Below are positions 43,085-55,712 of a stretch of DNA of 64,000 nucleotides, piece by piece. Source of the DNA: Deltaproteobacteria bacterium (lineage in GTDB: Bacteria > Myxococcota > Myxococcia > Myxococcales > SZAS-1); contig JAFEBB010000001.1 of the NCBI GenBank assembly GCA_018266075.1, positions 1-64,000 of the forward strand. The letters run 5' to 3'. Position numbers and translations under genes: made by a program. The notes beneath the pieces are model-generated. The model was not told where the DNA came from, searched no databases, and was given only the letters and a program-made list of their open reading frames with translations. How positions within the stretch are numbered: the stretch's first letter is position 1; each line of letters starts with the position of its first letter.

Positions 43085-44179
43085 GTGGCACGGCGCGAAC
43101 GACTGGAGCGCATCGAGGTCCGCGCGTATCGAATCCCCACCGATGCGCCCGAAGGCGACGGCACGCTCCGGTGGGATTCGACGACGCTCGTGGTGGTGCA
43201 CGCACACGGCGGCGGCGCGACCGGGCTCGGCTACACGTACGCCAGCAAGGCGGCTGCCGGGCTCATCGAGGATCCGCTCACGTCGGCAGTGCTGCAACGC
43301 GATGTCTTCGACGTGCCGGGCGCACACGCCGCGATGCGCAGGGCGCTGCGCAACGTGGGCATCCCGGGGGCGGGGATGATGGCGCTGTCGGCCGTGGACG
43401 TCGCGCTGTGGGACTTGAAGGCGCGGATCCTGGACGTGCCCCTCGCGTCGCTGCTCGGTCGCGCGCAGGAGCGCGTGCTCGCGTATGGCTCGGGCGGCTT
43501 CACCACCTACGACAACGCCGGGCTCGAGAAGCAGCTGCGTGGCTGGGTGGAGCAAGGGTTCTCGCGCGTGAAGATGAAGGTCGGCGCGTCACCGGACGAA
43601 GACCTGGGCCGCGTCCGTGTGGCACGCGCAGCCGTGGGACAGAAGCCCGCGCTGATGGTCGACGCCAACGGCGCGTACACCGCGACCCAAGCGCGCGCGT
43701 CCGCAGAGCGCTACGCCGAGTTCGGTGTGGACTGGCTCGAGGAGCCCGTCTCCTCCGACGACCTTCGCGGCCTCGGCGCCATTCGTGCACATGCGCCCGC
43801 TGGACTTCGAATCACGGCCGGCGAGTACGGCGACACCCCGCTCTACTTCCGGCGAATGCTCGAGGCAGGCGCCGTCGACGTGCTCCAGGCCGATGCGACG
43901 CGCTGCGGTGGTGTCACGGGCTTCCTCGAATGCGCCGCACAAGCTCGCGCGCAGCAGACGCCGCTCTCCGCGCACTGCGCACCCGCGCTCCACACGACGC
44001 TCGGCTGCGCGGGGTTGGGCTGCGAGAGCGTCGAGTATTTCCACGATCACGTTCGCATCGAAGCGCTCCTCTTCGACGGCGCACCGAGCCCCCGCGAGGG
44101 CTGGCTCGCGCCCGATCTCTCGCGCTCCGGCCTGGGGCTCGAGCTCAAGCAGCGCGATGCGGAGCGCTTCAGGTTTTGA
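43085..44179 (+). CDS. enolase-superfamily enzyme (mandelate racemase/muconate lactonising subgroup)
   Basis: The 364-residue product (GTG start) has the full catalytic set: Lys163-x-Lys165 in VKMKVG, metal ligands Asp193 (VDANGAY), Glu219 (WLEEP) and Glu247 (AGEYG), and an Asp270/His297 dyad (QADATRCGG, SAHCAP). This pattern belongs to the mandelate racemase-type subgroup, which abstracts the proton alpha to a carboxylate, often in acid-sugar dehydration. The substrate is not defined. Operon position between a TPP enzyme and a glycolate/lactate-type dehydrogenase fits hydroxy-acid or sugar-acid breakdown. Confidence 0.88.
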   Translation: MARRERLERIEVRAYRIPTDAPEGDGTLRWDSTTLVVVHAHGGGATGLGYTYASKAAAGLIEDPLTSAVLQRDVFDVPGAHAAMRRALRNVGIPGAGMMALSAVDVALWDLKARILDVPLASLLGRAQERVLAYGSGGFTTYDNAGLEKQLRGWVEQGFSRVKMKVGASPDEDLGRVRVARAAVGQKPALMVDANGAYTATQARASAERYAEFGVDWLEEPVSSDDLRGLGAIRAHAPAGLRITAGEYGDTPLYFRRMLEAGAVDVLQADATRCGGVTGFLECAAQARAQQTPLSAHCAPALHTTLGCAGLGCESVEYFHDHVRIEALLFDGAPSPREGWLAPDLSRSGLGLELKQRDAERFRF

Positions 44180-44187
44180 GGTGAGCG

Positions 44188-47100
44188 ATGGGCATCGACA
44201 CGCGCGAGTCCGTTGTCCCTGGCGTACGCGAAGGCAAGCTCTCCACCCGGATCGTCGAATCAACCGGTGTTCCGCCGCCCCTCGCGCGCGCGTTGGAGCA
44301 GGAGCTGCGACGTCGCATCCAGGGCGAGGTTCACTTCGACCCTGGCTATCGCGCGCTCTACGCCACCGACGGCTCCAACTACCGCATGCCGCCCATCGGC
44401 GTGGCATTGCCGAAGACGCCCGATGACGTGACCGAGATCGTGGCGGCGTGCCGGCGCTTCGGGGTGCCCATTCTCTCTCGTGGAGGCGGCACCAGCCTCT
44501 CGGGCGAGACGTGCAACGCCGCGGTGATCATCGATCACTCCAAGTGGCTCCGGACGATCGTCGAGCTGGATCCGGTCCACAGGCGCGCGCGGGTGCAGCC
44601 GGGTGTGGTGCTCGACGACCTGCGCAGCGCGGCCAACGCGCACGGGCTCACCTTCGCCCCAGATCCCTCGACGCATCGCTACTGCACGCTCGGCGGAATG
44701 CTCGGCAACAACTCCTGCGGCCGGCACTCGCTCATGGCCGGACGAACGGCCGACAACGTCGAAACCCTCGAGGTGCTCACCTACGACGGCCAGCGCCTTC
44801 GCGTCGGCGCGACCTCGCTCGAGGATCTGAAGCGCATTCAAGAGGCGGGCGGTCGCCGCGCAGAGATCTACGATCGCCTCGGTCACATCGCAGATCGCTA
44901 CGGCGCACAAATTCGAGCGCGCTTTCCAAAGATCCCGCGGCTCGTGTCGGGCTACGCGCTGGATCAACTCCTGCCTGAGCACGGCTTCCACGTGGCGCGG
45001 TCGCTGGTGGGAACGGAGGGCACCTGCGTCACCGTGCTCGAGGCGACGCTCCGGCTCGTACCCTGGCCGAAGAGCCGCGTGCTGCTCGTGCTCGGCTTCG
45101 ACGACATTTTCCGGGCAGGCGATCGCGTCCCCGAGCTGCTCGGCTTTGGCGCCATCGCACTCGAGGGCTTCGACGATGTGCTCGCGCAAGACATCCGCGA
45201 ACACCACTTGCATCCGAAGTACTTGAAGCTGCTCCCCAAGGGACACAGCTGGCTCTTCCTCGAGTTCGGCGGAGACAACCGCGACGAGGCAATCGCCCAC
45301 GCGCGGCGCCTCGAGGCACACCTCAAAGCGAACCCGGGAGCCCCGAGCGTCGTGCTCTATCCCGACCGCGAGGAGCAGCAGCACCTGTGGAACGCGCGCG
45401 AGGCCGGCCTGGGCGCGACGTCGCGTGTCCAAGGCCAGCACGATGCGTGGCCCGGCTGGGAGGACTCGGCGGTCCACCCGGATCGACTCGGTGAGTACCT
45501 GCGCGGGCTGCGCAAGCTCTACGACAAGTACGGCTACCACGCTGCGCTCTACGGGCACTTCGGCCAGGGCTGCGTGCACACGCGCATCGACTTCGAGCTG
45601 GAGACCCCGCGCGGCGTGGCGCGGCACCACGCGTTCATCGACGAAGCGTCTTCACTCTGCGTGAAGCTCGGCGGCTCACTCTCGGGCGAGCACGGCGACG
45701 GCCAGGCGCGCGCCGAATTCCTCGAGAAGATGTTCGGCCGCGAGCTGATGGAGGCGTTTCGCGAGTTCAAGGCGGTCTGGGATCCCGGCGACAAGCTGAA
45801 CCCCAACAAGCTCATCACCGCTCGCGGGGCGCGACCGTACAGCACCACCGAGAACCTGCGCATGGGTCCGCACTGGAACCCCGCGCATCCCTCGACGCAC
45901 TTTCACTACCCGGACGATGAAGGCGACCTCACGCGCGCATCGACCCGTTGCGTGGGCGTGGGCAAGTGCCGTTCGGAGCACGTCCAGGAGGGCTCGGTGA
46001 TGTGTCCGAGCTACATGGCCACGCGCGACGAGCGCGACTCCACCCGCGGCCGCGCGCACGCCCTCTTCGAGATGCTCACCGGCACGATCGACGAGGCCGG
46101 TTGGAAGAGCGAGGGCGTGAAGCGCGCGCTCGACCTGTGCCTCTCCTGCAAGGGCTGCAAGCAGGACTGCCCCATGCGCGTGGACATGGCGACGTACAAG
46201 GCCGAATTCCTCAGCCACCACTACGCAGGCCGCGTCCGTCCGCGCGAGGCGTATGCCATGGGCCTCATCGCGTGGTGGGCGCGCGCCGCCGAGCTCTCGC
46301 CCCGGCTCGCGAACGCGTTCACGCAGACGCCCGGAGTGCGGCGCGTCTTCAAGTGGCTGGGCGGCGTTGCGCCCGAGCGCGAGGTGCCGCCCTTCGCGCC
46401 GCGCACGTTCCAGGAGCTCTTCGCTGCTCGCCCAGAAGCGCCGCGAATGGGACGTCAGGTGATCCTCTGGCCAGACACGTTCAGCGATCACTTCCATCCC
46501 GAGGTGCCGATGGCCGCAGTGGACGTTCTGGAGGCCGCAGGCTTCTCGGTGCGCTTGCCCTCGCTGCGGCTCTGCTGCGGCCGCCCGCTCTACGACTACG
46601 GCATGCTCGACACGGCGAAGCGCTGGCTGCGTCGAACCCTGGACGGCCTCGGCGATGCGATCGACGCGGGTGTGCCCATCGTCGGCGTGGAGCCCTCGTG
46701 CATCGCGGTCTTCCGCGACGAGGTGCGAAACCTGTTCCCTGAAGACGCGCGCGCGAAGCGGCTCGCCGAGCAGAGCTGGCTGCTCTCCGAGTTTCTCAAG
46801 GCTCAAGCGCCAGACTTCGAATTGCCTTCGGTGCCGCGCGACGCGCTCGTTCAAAAGCACTGCCACCACCACGCCGTCCTCCGCTTCGGCGATGAACAGG
46901 AGACGATGAAGAAGATGGGCCTGCGCGCGCACGTGCTCGACTCGGGGTGCTGTGGGCTCGCAGGCTCGTTCGGCTTCGAGCGGCGGCACCACGCGCTCTC
47001 CATGCAGATCGGCGAGCGCGGACTGTTTCCGGGCTTGAGACAATCGCCGGATGCGCTGGTCATCGCCGACGGCTTCTCGTGTCGAACGCAGATCGCCCAG

Positions 47101-47280
47101 GGCACGAGGCGAGAAGCGCATCACCTCGCGGAAGTGCTGCGCGACGGCCTCGCGGATGCGGGGCGGCTGCGGACAGGCGCGTGGACGCAGCTACCACCAC
47201 GCCCCCTCGTGCCCCGATGGGCTTGGGGGCTGGCTGCGGCGCTGGCGCTCGTCGCCGTCGCTCGCCAGGCTCTGGCCTGA
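44188..47280 (+). CDS. fused FAD-linked oxidase / Fe-S / CCG-domain oxidoreductase
   Basis: The 1030-residue product joins several domains. First is an FAD_binding_4 domain (about 70-250; SRGGGTSLSGET and GGMLGNNSCGRHS), then an FAD-oxidase C domain (about 270-540). A ferredoxin-like region follows with CRSEH...CPSY and CLSCKGCKQDCP. Two CCG-type domains (LCCGRPLYDYG, SGCCGLAGSFG) and a C-terminal hydrophobic helix (about 1011-1028) complete it. It resembles D-lactate/glycolate or D-2-hydroxyglutarate dehydrogenases that feed electrons to the respiratory chain. Its last 90 bp overlap the opposite-strand GH15 gene. Confidence 0.88.
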   Translation: MGIDTRESVVPGVREGKLSTRIVESTGVPPPLARALEQELRRRIQGEVHFDPGYRALYATDGSNYRMPPIGVALPKTPDDVTEIVAACRRFGVPILSRGGGTSLSGETCNAAVIIDHSKWLRTIVELDPVHRRARVQPGVVLDDLRSAANAHGLTFAPDPSTHRYCTLGGMLGNNSCGRHSLMAGRTADNVETLEVLTYDGQRLRVGATSLEDLKRIQEAGGRRAEIYDRLGHIADRYGAQIRARFPKIPRLVSGYALDQLLPEHGFHVARSLVGTEGTCVTVLEATLRLVPWPKSRVLLVLGFDDIFRAGDRVPELLGFGAIALEGFDDVLAQDIREHHLHPKYLKLLPKGHSWLFLEFGGDNRDEAIAHARRLEAHLKANPGAPSVVLYPDREEQQHLWNAREAGLGATSRVQGQHDAWPGWEDSAVHPDRLGEYLRGLRKLYDKYGYHAALYGHFGQGCVHTRIDFELETPRGVARHHAFIDEASSLCVKLGGSLSGEHGDGQARAEFLEKMFGRELMEAFREFKAVWDPGDKLNPNKLITARGARPYSTTENLRMGPHWNPAHPSTHFHYPDDEGDLTRASTRCVGVGKCRSEHVQEGSVMCPSYMATRDERDSTRGRAHALFEMLTGTIDEAGWKSEGVKRALDLCLSCKGCKQDCPMRVDMATYKAEFLSHHYAGRVRPREAYAMGLIAWWARAAELSPRLANAFTQTPGVRRVFKWLGGVAPEREVPPFAPRTFQELFAARPEAPRMGRQVILWPDTFSDHFHPEVPMAAVDVLEAAGFSVRLPSLRLCCGRPLYDYGMLDTAKRWLRRTLDGLGDAIDAGVPIVGVEPSCIAVFRDEVRNLFPEDARAKRLAEQSWLLSEFLKAQAPDFELPSVPRDALVQKHCHHHAVLRFGDEQETMKKMGLRAHVLDSGCCGLAGSFGFERRHHALSMQIGERGLFPGLRQSPDALVIADGFSCRTQIAQGTRREAHHLAEVLRDGLADAGRLRTGAWTQLPPRPLVPRWAWGLAAALALVAVARQALA

Positions 47281-49047
47281 GTGCTCGCCGAGGGCGGCGG
47301 CCACCTCGAGCAGCGTCGCGTGCACGAATGCTTGCGGGAGGTTTCCGCGGCTCTGCCGCTGCTCCACGTCGAACTCCTCGGTGTAGAGCCCGGGCCCGCC
47401 GACCGCGCTCCGGCCCCGCTCGAAGGTGCGAACCGCGTCGATCAGCCGGCCGTGCTCGAGATACGCCAGCGCCAGCCAGAACTGACAGAGCAGGAACGCG
47501 CCCTCCGCGGAGCCGAGCGGCCGCGCGTCGTGGCGAAAACGGAAGACGAAGCCTTCCTGCATCAACTCGCGCTCGACCGCGCGAACCGTGGCCGCGGTCC
47601 TCGGCTCGGGGCCGGCGAAGGCGCCCCGCACCTCGGGGATCACGAGCGACGCGTCCATGCGCGCGTCGTCGGTCGTTCGCATCCAGGCTCCGTCTGCACG
47701 CGTGGCGCGGGCGCGCGCATGGCGGACCAGGTGGTCGGCGAGCATCAGCTCGCGGTGTCGCGCCGCGCCAGCCTGCCTCGCCGAGGCGAGCTGACGCAGC
47801 CCCGCGCTGCACATCAGCAGGCTGTGCGTGTAGTGCGCCGGCGCGAGCTCCCAGACGCCAGCCTCCGGGTCGCTCCATCGCTGCTCGATCGCACGCGCAG
47901 CGAGCGAGGCCGCGCGCCAACCGAAGGCGTCGAGCCGCTCGTGCCGTGCGGCGGTCGCAAGGAACACGAGCGCCTCCCCGAACACATCGAGCTGGAACTG
48001 GCGCCCCGCGCGATTGCCGCGCCGCACCTCGCCCGAGCCCGGATAGCCGGGCAAGTTCAAGCGGTGCTCGGCGGGAACGCCCTGGCCGTGCGGCGTATAC
48101 ACCGGACGCAGCTCGGGGCCGTCCTCGAGGATTCGCTCGGTGACGAAGCGCACCGCCTGGTCGAAGAGCTCCACGAGCCCGGCGCGCTCCGCCGCGAGGC
48201 CCGCGTAGCACTGGTCGCGAATCCAGGTGTAACGGTAGTCGTAGCTTCGTCCCGTCTCGGCGCGCTCGGGAAGGGAGGTGGTCGCAGCCGCGACGAGCCC
48301 CCCACCCTCGCAGGTCAAGCCGCGGAGGATCGCGGCCGCGAGCTGCGCTTCCCCCGGCGCCTCCATCGAGATCCTCTCGACTCCCGCGCCCGACCATCCC
48401 GCGCGCGTGCGCGCCCAGAGCGCCGCGGCAACGGGAGGGGGCTCCGTGAACGGGTGCGTGGAGAGCTCCAGGACGAGATCCTGGCTCTGCCCTGCGGGGA
48501 TCACGACGTCGAGCTCGAGACCTCCGCGGAGGGCGCGCGCGTCGCGTGCGCCACTCCAGCGCAGGTGCACGCCCCCGCTGCTCGCTTCGTAGATTCCCTC
48601 TCCGACGCGCTCGAAGGGATGGCCGAGCGCGCGGAGCTGCGGACATGGCACGAGTCGGACGTGGAAGCCGGCATCGTGGTCGAGCGCCCGGAGCTGCCGC
48701 AGCAGGATCGCGCCATGCTTGGGTGGCGGGCGGACGAGCGCTTCGTGGCTCTCGGCAATCCCGTGGAGCGTCGCCCAGCGGCTGCGCCAGATGAGCGTAC
48801 CCGCTTCGTAATGCCCGCCCGTGACCGCAGGCTCGCGCGGGCAGGCCACGTACTCGCCGGGCCCGAGGTGCAGGCCGGAGAAGACGGGCGCGTCGGCCCA
48901 GCTCGGGAAGCACATCCACGCGAGCTCACCACCCGGGCCAACGAGCGCTCCGCGCTCACCATCCGCCACGAGCGCGTAGTCGTGCAGCGGTGAAGGGCGT
49001 GCAGTCATCACGCACGAAAGCTGCTGCGCCCTCGAACTGTCGGCCAT
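47191..49047 (-). CDS. glycoside hydrolase family 15 (glucoamylase/trehalase-like)
   Basis: The start is fixed by AGGGGAG at 7 bp. The 618-residue product has an N-terminal trehalase/GH15-associated beta domain (about 20-250; YALVADGERGALVGPGGELAWMCFPS) and an (alpha/alpha)6 barrel. The barrel carries YTWIRDQCYAG, DPEAGVWEL (first catalytic Glu) and GGPGLYTEEFD (second catalytic Glu). No signal peptide, so it is probably intracellular, acting on trehalose or maltodextrin-type glucans. The 3' end overlaps the preceding plus-strand gene by 90 bp. Confidence 0.87.
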   Translation of the reverse strand: MADSSRAQQLSCVMTARPSPLHDYALVADGERGALVGPGGELAWMCFPSWADAPVFSGLHLGPGEYVACPREPAVTGGHYEAGTLIWRSRWATLHGIAESHEALVRPPPKHGAILLRQLRALDHDAGFHVRLVPCPQLRALGHPFERVGEGIYEASSGGVHLRWSGARDARALRGGLELDVVIPAGQSQDLVLELSTHPFTEPPPVAAALWARTRAGWSGAGVERISMEAPGEAQLAAAILRGLTCEGGGLVAAATTSLPERAETGRSYDYRYTWIRDQCYAGLAAERAGLVELFDQAVRFVTERILEDGPELRPVYTPHGQGVPAEHRLNLPGYPGSGEVRRGNRAGRQFQLDVFGEALVFLATAARHERLDAFGWRAASLAARAIEQRWSDPEAGVWELAPAHYTHSLLMCSAGLRQLASARQAGAARHRELMLADHLVRHARARATRADGAWMRTTDDARMDASLVIPEVRGAFAGPEPRTAATVRAVERELMQEGFVFRFRHDARPLGSAEGAFLLCQFWLALAYLEHGRLIDAVRTFERGRSAVGGPGLYTEEFDVEQRQSRGNLPQAFVHATLLEVAAALGEHSGQSLASDGDERQRRSQPPSPSGHEGAWW

Positions 49048-49312
49048 GCGCCGCTCCCCTGCTCGCGCGGCGGGCCCCGTCTAGCCATGCAGCCGAGGCA
49101 GCCGCTGACCCCCGCGGCGCACGGGCTCGAAGAGATCGCCCACGGCAGCCCAGGCGATGGGCAGCGGCGCTGTGGTCAATGGCCCGGACAACCGGCGCGG
49201 GCACCACCGCGGGCGCTGGCCGCCATTCGTGCCGCGCGCGTCGAGCACCGGCCGCTGCCCTTGCCGCAAGCCACCCGTGTGCCTACCTCCCCGTGACACG
49301 AGGAGGTGGCGC

Positions 49313-49465
49313 ATGCCCGGACGCAAGCACGGAAACGTGAAGAAGCCGCGCAAGTACGAAGCGCTGCGACGCAAGGGGCTCCCGAAGGCCCGCGCGGCGA
49401 AGATCGCGAACAGCCCCAAGTCGTCGAGTCGCAAGGGCGGCAAGAGAAGCCACCGCGGCAAGTAG
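49313..49465 (+). CDS. small basic DUF7218-like protein, 50 residues
   Basis: An ATG at 49313 with GAGGAGG at good spacing opens a 50-codon frame. The product is Lys/Arg-rich, with LRRKGLPKARAAKIANS in the middle and a GGKRSHRGK end. That pattern is seen in a family of small actinobacterial and proteobacterial proteins of unknown function (DUF7218). Possibly nucleic-acid binding. Confidence 0.7.
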   Translation: MPGRKHGNVKKPRKYEALRRKGLPKARAAKIANSPKSSSRKGGKRSHRGK

Positions 49466-49472
49466 CAGCTGT

Positions 49473-49676
49473 GCGACCCAGGACTTTCGCGTGACGCGCC
49501 TGCGAGGGAAGGTGCTCCGCGACACCGGCCTCGCGCCCGTCGTGATGGCGACGGTTCATCCGTCCAGCGTGCTGCGCGCCATCGACGCGGAACAGCGCGA
49601 GCGCGAGCGCGCCCAGTTCTTCGACGACCTGCAGGTGCTCGCCGCGGAGCTTGGATTTTCTGCGCGAGGCGGATGA
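49473..49676 (+). pseudogene. C-terminal fragment of a uracil-DNA glycosylase (UdgX-like)
   Basis: The frame reads TQDFRVTRLRG, then VVMATVHPSSVLRAID and FFDDLQVLAAEL, which match the last 60 residues of UdgX/UdgB-type glycosylases including the active-site HPS motif. The N-terminal domain with the Fe-S ligands is missing, and nothing similar lies upstream. It is squeezed between the small DUF7218-like gene and actA. A GTG at 49491 could start translation of a fragment, but it would not be an active enzyme. Confidence 0.65.
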
Positions 49677-49754
49677 CGGCGCGCGGACGTTTGCGGACCT
49701 TGCCGGGGCAACCCGTCGATGCCTACCTGATGGCCTCCGCGAAGGAGGGCATCC

Positions 49755-50401
49755 GTGCCGGTGGAGTTTCCACCGTGGAGCACATTGCTCGCTCGAGGCC
49801 TCGTCTTTGGGGGGCCCGTGCTGGGCCTGGGCCTCGTCATTTCTCCAATGGTCTACGTGCGAACGCAGTTCTTCCAAGAGCGGCTCGACCCCGTCCTGCA
49901 GCCACTGCAGTTCGATCATCGCCACCACGTGCAGGACGATCACATCGACTGCCTCTTCTGCCACCAGACCGCGGAGAAGGCACCGAGCGCTGGCTACCCC
50001 TCCAGCGACATCTGCCTGGGCTGCCACGCGCAGGTCTGGAACCAGGCGCCGCTCCTCAGCCAGGTTCGCGCCAGCGGCCTCGACGGCGGAGTCGTTCCCT
50101 GGCGGCGCGTCCATCGGCTGCCGGACTTCGTCTACTTCAACCACTCGATCCACGTCGGCAAGGGCGTGGGCTGCGTGGAGTGCCACGGCCACGTGGAGCA
50201 GATGGCGGTGGTGGAGAAGGTGGAGCCCATGACCATGGGCTGGTGCCTCGATTGTCACCGCCAGCCGGAGGGCCATTTGCGGCCTGCCTCGGAGATCACC
50301 AACCCAAACTGGCATCCGGGTGGCGATGCCGCCGCCGAGCAGAAGGCGCTCGCGGCGCTCAACGACGTCGAAACCCGAACCAGCTGCACCGCGTGCCACC
50401 G

Positions 50402-50405
<4 letters not shown>
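49755..50405 (+). CDS. actA: alternative complex III pentahaem cytochrome subunit ActA
   Basis: GTG 49755 follows AAGGAGG. The 216-residue product has an N-terminal membrane helix (about 14-33) and five CxxCH haem-c motifs (66-70, 87-91, 140-144, 164-168, 211-215), the signature of ActA. It opens a long operon and overlaps actB by 4 bp. Alternative complex III replaces cytochrome bc1 as quinol oxidoreductase; ActA takes electrons from the Fe-S subunit to the oxidase or a soluble carrier. Confidence 0.92.
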
Positions 50406-53241
<2,836 letters not shown>

Positions 53242-53245
<4 letters not shown>

Positions 53246-54618
53246 TCGCCGAGCGCAAACCCGAAGGCGAAGAGCCGCTCCTGGAGGGCGCGCCGAGCAT
53301 CGATCGCCTCCACGACACGCTGCTCCGGCCGGTGTGGGAGCCACCGGGCCGGGGCTGGTGGGCGCTCTTCCTCCCGGCAGTCGCGGGCACGGGCTTGTTC
53401 GCGTACAGCGTCTTCCTCACGGTCACGCGCGGCATCGGCGAGTGGGGCAACCACATCCCCGTCGCCTGGGCCTTCGGGATCGTGAACTTCGTCTGGTGGA
53501 TCGGCATTGGGCACGCCGGCACGCTCATCTCCGCGATCCTTCACCTGTTCGAGCAGGGCTGGCGCACGTCGATCAACCGGGTCGCCGAGGCGATGACCAT
53601 CTTCGCGGTGATCTGCGCGGGCATGTTCCCCGTGCTGCACCTCGGCCGGCCGTGGTTTGCGTACTGGCTCATCCCCTACCCGGACACGATGCAAGTCTGG
53701 CCGCAGTTCAAGAGCCCGCTCACCTGGGATGTGTTCGCGGTGAGCACGTACCTCACCGTCTCCGTCATCTTCTGGTACGTGGGGATGATTCCCGACATGG
53801 CCGCGCTTCGCGACTCTTCGCCGGGCCGCTTCGCGCGCTACGCGTATGGCGCACTCTCGCTGGGATGGCGCGGCAGCTCGAAGGCGTGGCGCCACTACGA
53901 GATGACCTACCTGCTGCTCGCGGGCCTCGCGACGCCGCTGGTGCTCAGCGTGCACACCATCGTGAGCTACGACTTCGCGGTGTCGCTCTTGCCCGGCTGG
54001 CACGAGACGATCTTTCCGCCCTACTTCGTGGCTGGCGCGCTGCACTCCGGCATCGCCATGGTGTTCACGCTGCTGTTGCCGGTGCGCTGGGCGCTCAAGC
54101 TGGAGACGGTGATCACCCCCCGGCACCTCGACGCGCTGGCCAAGCTCTCCATCTGCATGAGCTGGCTCGTGGGCTACGGCTATGCCACCGAGCACTTCAT
54201 CAACCGCTACGGCGGCGATCAGTATGACGTGCACGTGTACGCCGCGCGCGTGACCGGCCACTACGCGTGGATCTGGGCCTGCATGGTGGGCTTCAACGTG
54301 CTCGTGCCGCAGCTGCTCTGGTGGCCGCGCATGCGCAAGAACGTGTTCGTGCTCTGGTTCATCGCGCTCGTCGTGAACCTGGGCATGTGGTCCGAGCGGT
54401 TCATCATCATCGTCACCTCGCTGTACCAGGACTTCGTGCCCTCGCGCTGGCGGGACTACTCGCCACGGCCGGTCGACATCGGCCTGCTGGTGGGGAGCGT
54501 GTGCTTCTTCACCGCGTGCTTCTTGCTGTTCCTTCGCTTCCTGCCGCCGGTGCCGGTGAGCGAGGTGAAGAAGCTGCATCACCAGCTCGAGGCCGAACAC
54601 GACAAGGCGGCGGCCTGA
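53242..54618 (+). CDS. actC: alternative complex III membrane subunit ActC (NrfD-like)
   Basis: The 458-residue product (GTG start overlapping the actB stop) has ten hydrophobic helices and NrfD/PsrC-type features such as IGHAGTLISAILHLFEQGWRT split around a conserved His, and LGRPWFAYWL. ActC is the quinol-binding membrane subunit next to the Fe-S protein. The C-terminal tail is charged and cytoplasmic. Confidence 0.92.
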
Positions 54619-55140
54619 ATGGGCGCCTGGGTCCTCGCCGGCTTCTCGGAGGAGGAGCGCCTCGCGAACGCCGCGCGCGGCATGCGGCGCGCGGGCTTCG
54701 AGCGGGTGGAGGCCTACACGCCCTACCAATCCGAGGCGGTGATGGAGTCGCTGCCGGGCTCCACGCAGGTGGCCACGGTAGTGCTGCTCGCGGGGTTCGT
54801 GGGGATCGGCACGGGCCTGCTCATCCAGTGGTGGTGCAATGCGTTCAACTTCCCCATCAACGTCGGCGGCCGACCGCCACTCAGCCTGCCCACCTACTTG
54901 CCGATCTGCTTCGAGTGCATGGTGCTCTTCGGCTCGCTCTCCGGGCTCTATGCGTTCTTCATCTCCTGCCGGCTGCCGAAGCTTGACCACGCGCTGCAGC
55001 GCTCCGAGCTCTTCGCGCGCCACACGGTCGATCGCTTCGTGCTCGCGGTTCGCTGGGAGTCGGCGTCGTCGTCCCGGCCGCTGGAGAAGCGCTTGCGGGA
55101 GCTGGGCGCGAGCGAGATCGAGGAGGTCGGTGATTCATGA
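54619..55140 (+). CDS. actD: alternative complex III subunit ActD (DUF3341)
   Basis: The 173-residue product starts directly after the actC stop. Its N-terminal soluble domain (WVLAGF...GFERVEAYTPY) and two membrane helices around GGRPPLSLPTYLPICFE are the DUF3341/ActD signature. The subunit is structural. It overlaps actE by 4 bp. Confidence 0.9.
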   Translation: MGAWVLAGFSEEERLANAARGMRRAGFERVEAYTPYQSEAVMESLPGSTQVATVVLLAGFVGIGTGLLIQWWCNAFNFPINVGGRPPLSLPTYLPICFECMVLFGSLSGLYAFFISCRLPKLDHALQRSELFARHTVDRFVLAVRWESASSSRPLEKRLRELGASEIEEVGDS

Positions 55141-55712
55141 GGCGCCTCGCCGCGACGCTCCTGCTCCTCGGCGCGTGCACGCCCTGGCAGTGGGACCCCA
55201 TGAAGAAGCAGGGCCGGCCGAGCGCGTATGAGCCGAGCTCGCTCTTTCCCGATGGCCGGGCGATGCGCACGCCGCCTGCAGGTTCGGTGGCGCGCGAAGA
55301 CCCTGTGGGGCCGGTGCACTTCCTCGAGGATGAGCCGGATGGCGGCGGCTTCGTGGAGGGCCCCCGGCCGCCGCTCACCGCCGCTTCACTCGATCGTGGC
55401 GAGCAGGTCTTCGACCGCATCTGCGCAGCCTGCCATGGCCTGAGGGGCGACGGCGTGAGCCGGGTGGCGCAGAAGATGTCACTGCGGCCGCCGCCCTCGC
55501 TCCTCGCCCCGCCCATCACCCAGCTCGGGGATCACCAGCTCTTCGCCATCCTCACCGAGGGCTACGGCCTGATGCCCGCGATGCGCGGCTGGCTCACGCC
55601 CGAGGACCGCTGGAACGTCATCTCCTACGTGCACGTGCTCCAGCTCGCCTCCGCGGTGCCGGCGGGCGAGCTCTCCTCCGCCGATCGCGCGGAGCTCGGA
55701 GGTGCGAAGTGA
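55137..55712 (+). CDS. actE: alternative complex III monohaem cytochrome c subunit ActE
   Basis: The 191-residue product has a lipoprotein signal (LLLGAC, Cys14) and one haem-c motif CAACH at 96-100 with a distal Met region near LMPAMRGWL. ActE is the terminal cytochrome of the complex and may pass electrons on to the caa3 oxidase encoded downstream. It overlaps actD and actF. Confidence 0.9.
   Translation: MRRLAATLLLLGACTPWQWDPMKKQGRPSAYEPSSLFPDGRAMRTPPAGSVAREDPVGPVHFLEDEPDGGGFVEGPRPPLTAASLDRGEQVFDRICAACHGLRGDGVSRVAQKMSLRPPPSLLAPPITQLGDHQLFAILTEGYGLMPAMRGWLTPEDRWNVISYVHVLQLASAVPAGELSSADRAELGGAK

Noticed and set aside
41258-43555. A 765-residue minus-strand open frame over the TPP enzyme gene
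   Set aside because: Antisense shadow of a clearly conserved enzyme; Arg/His/Ala-rich with no domain.
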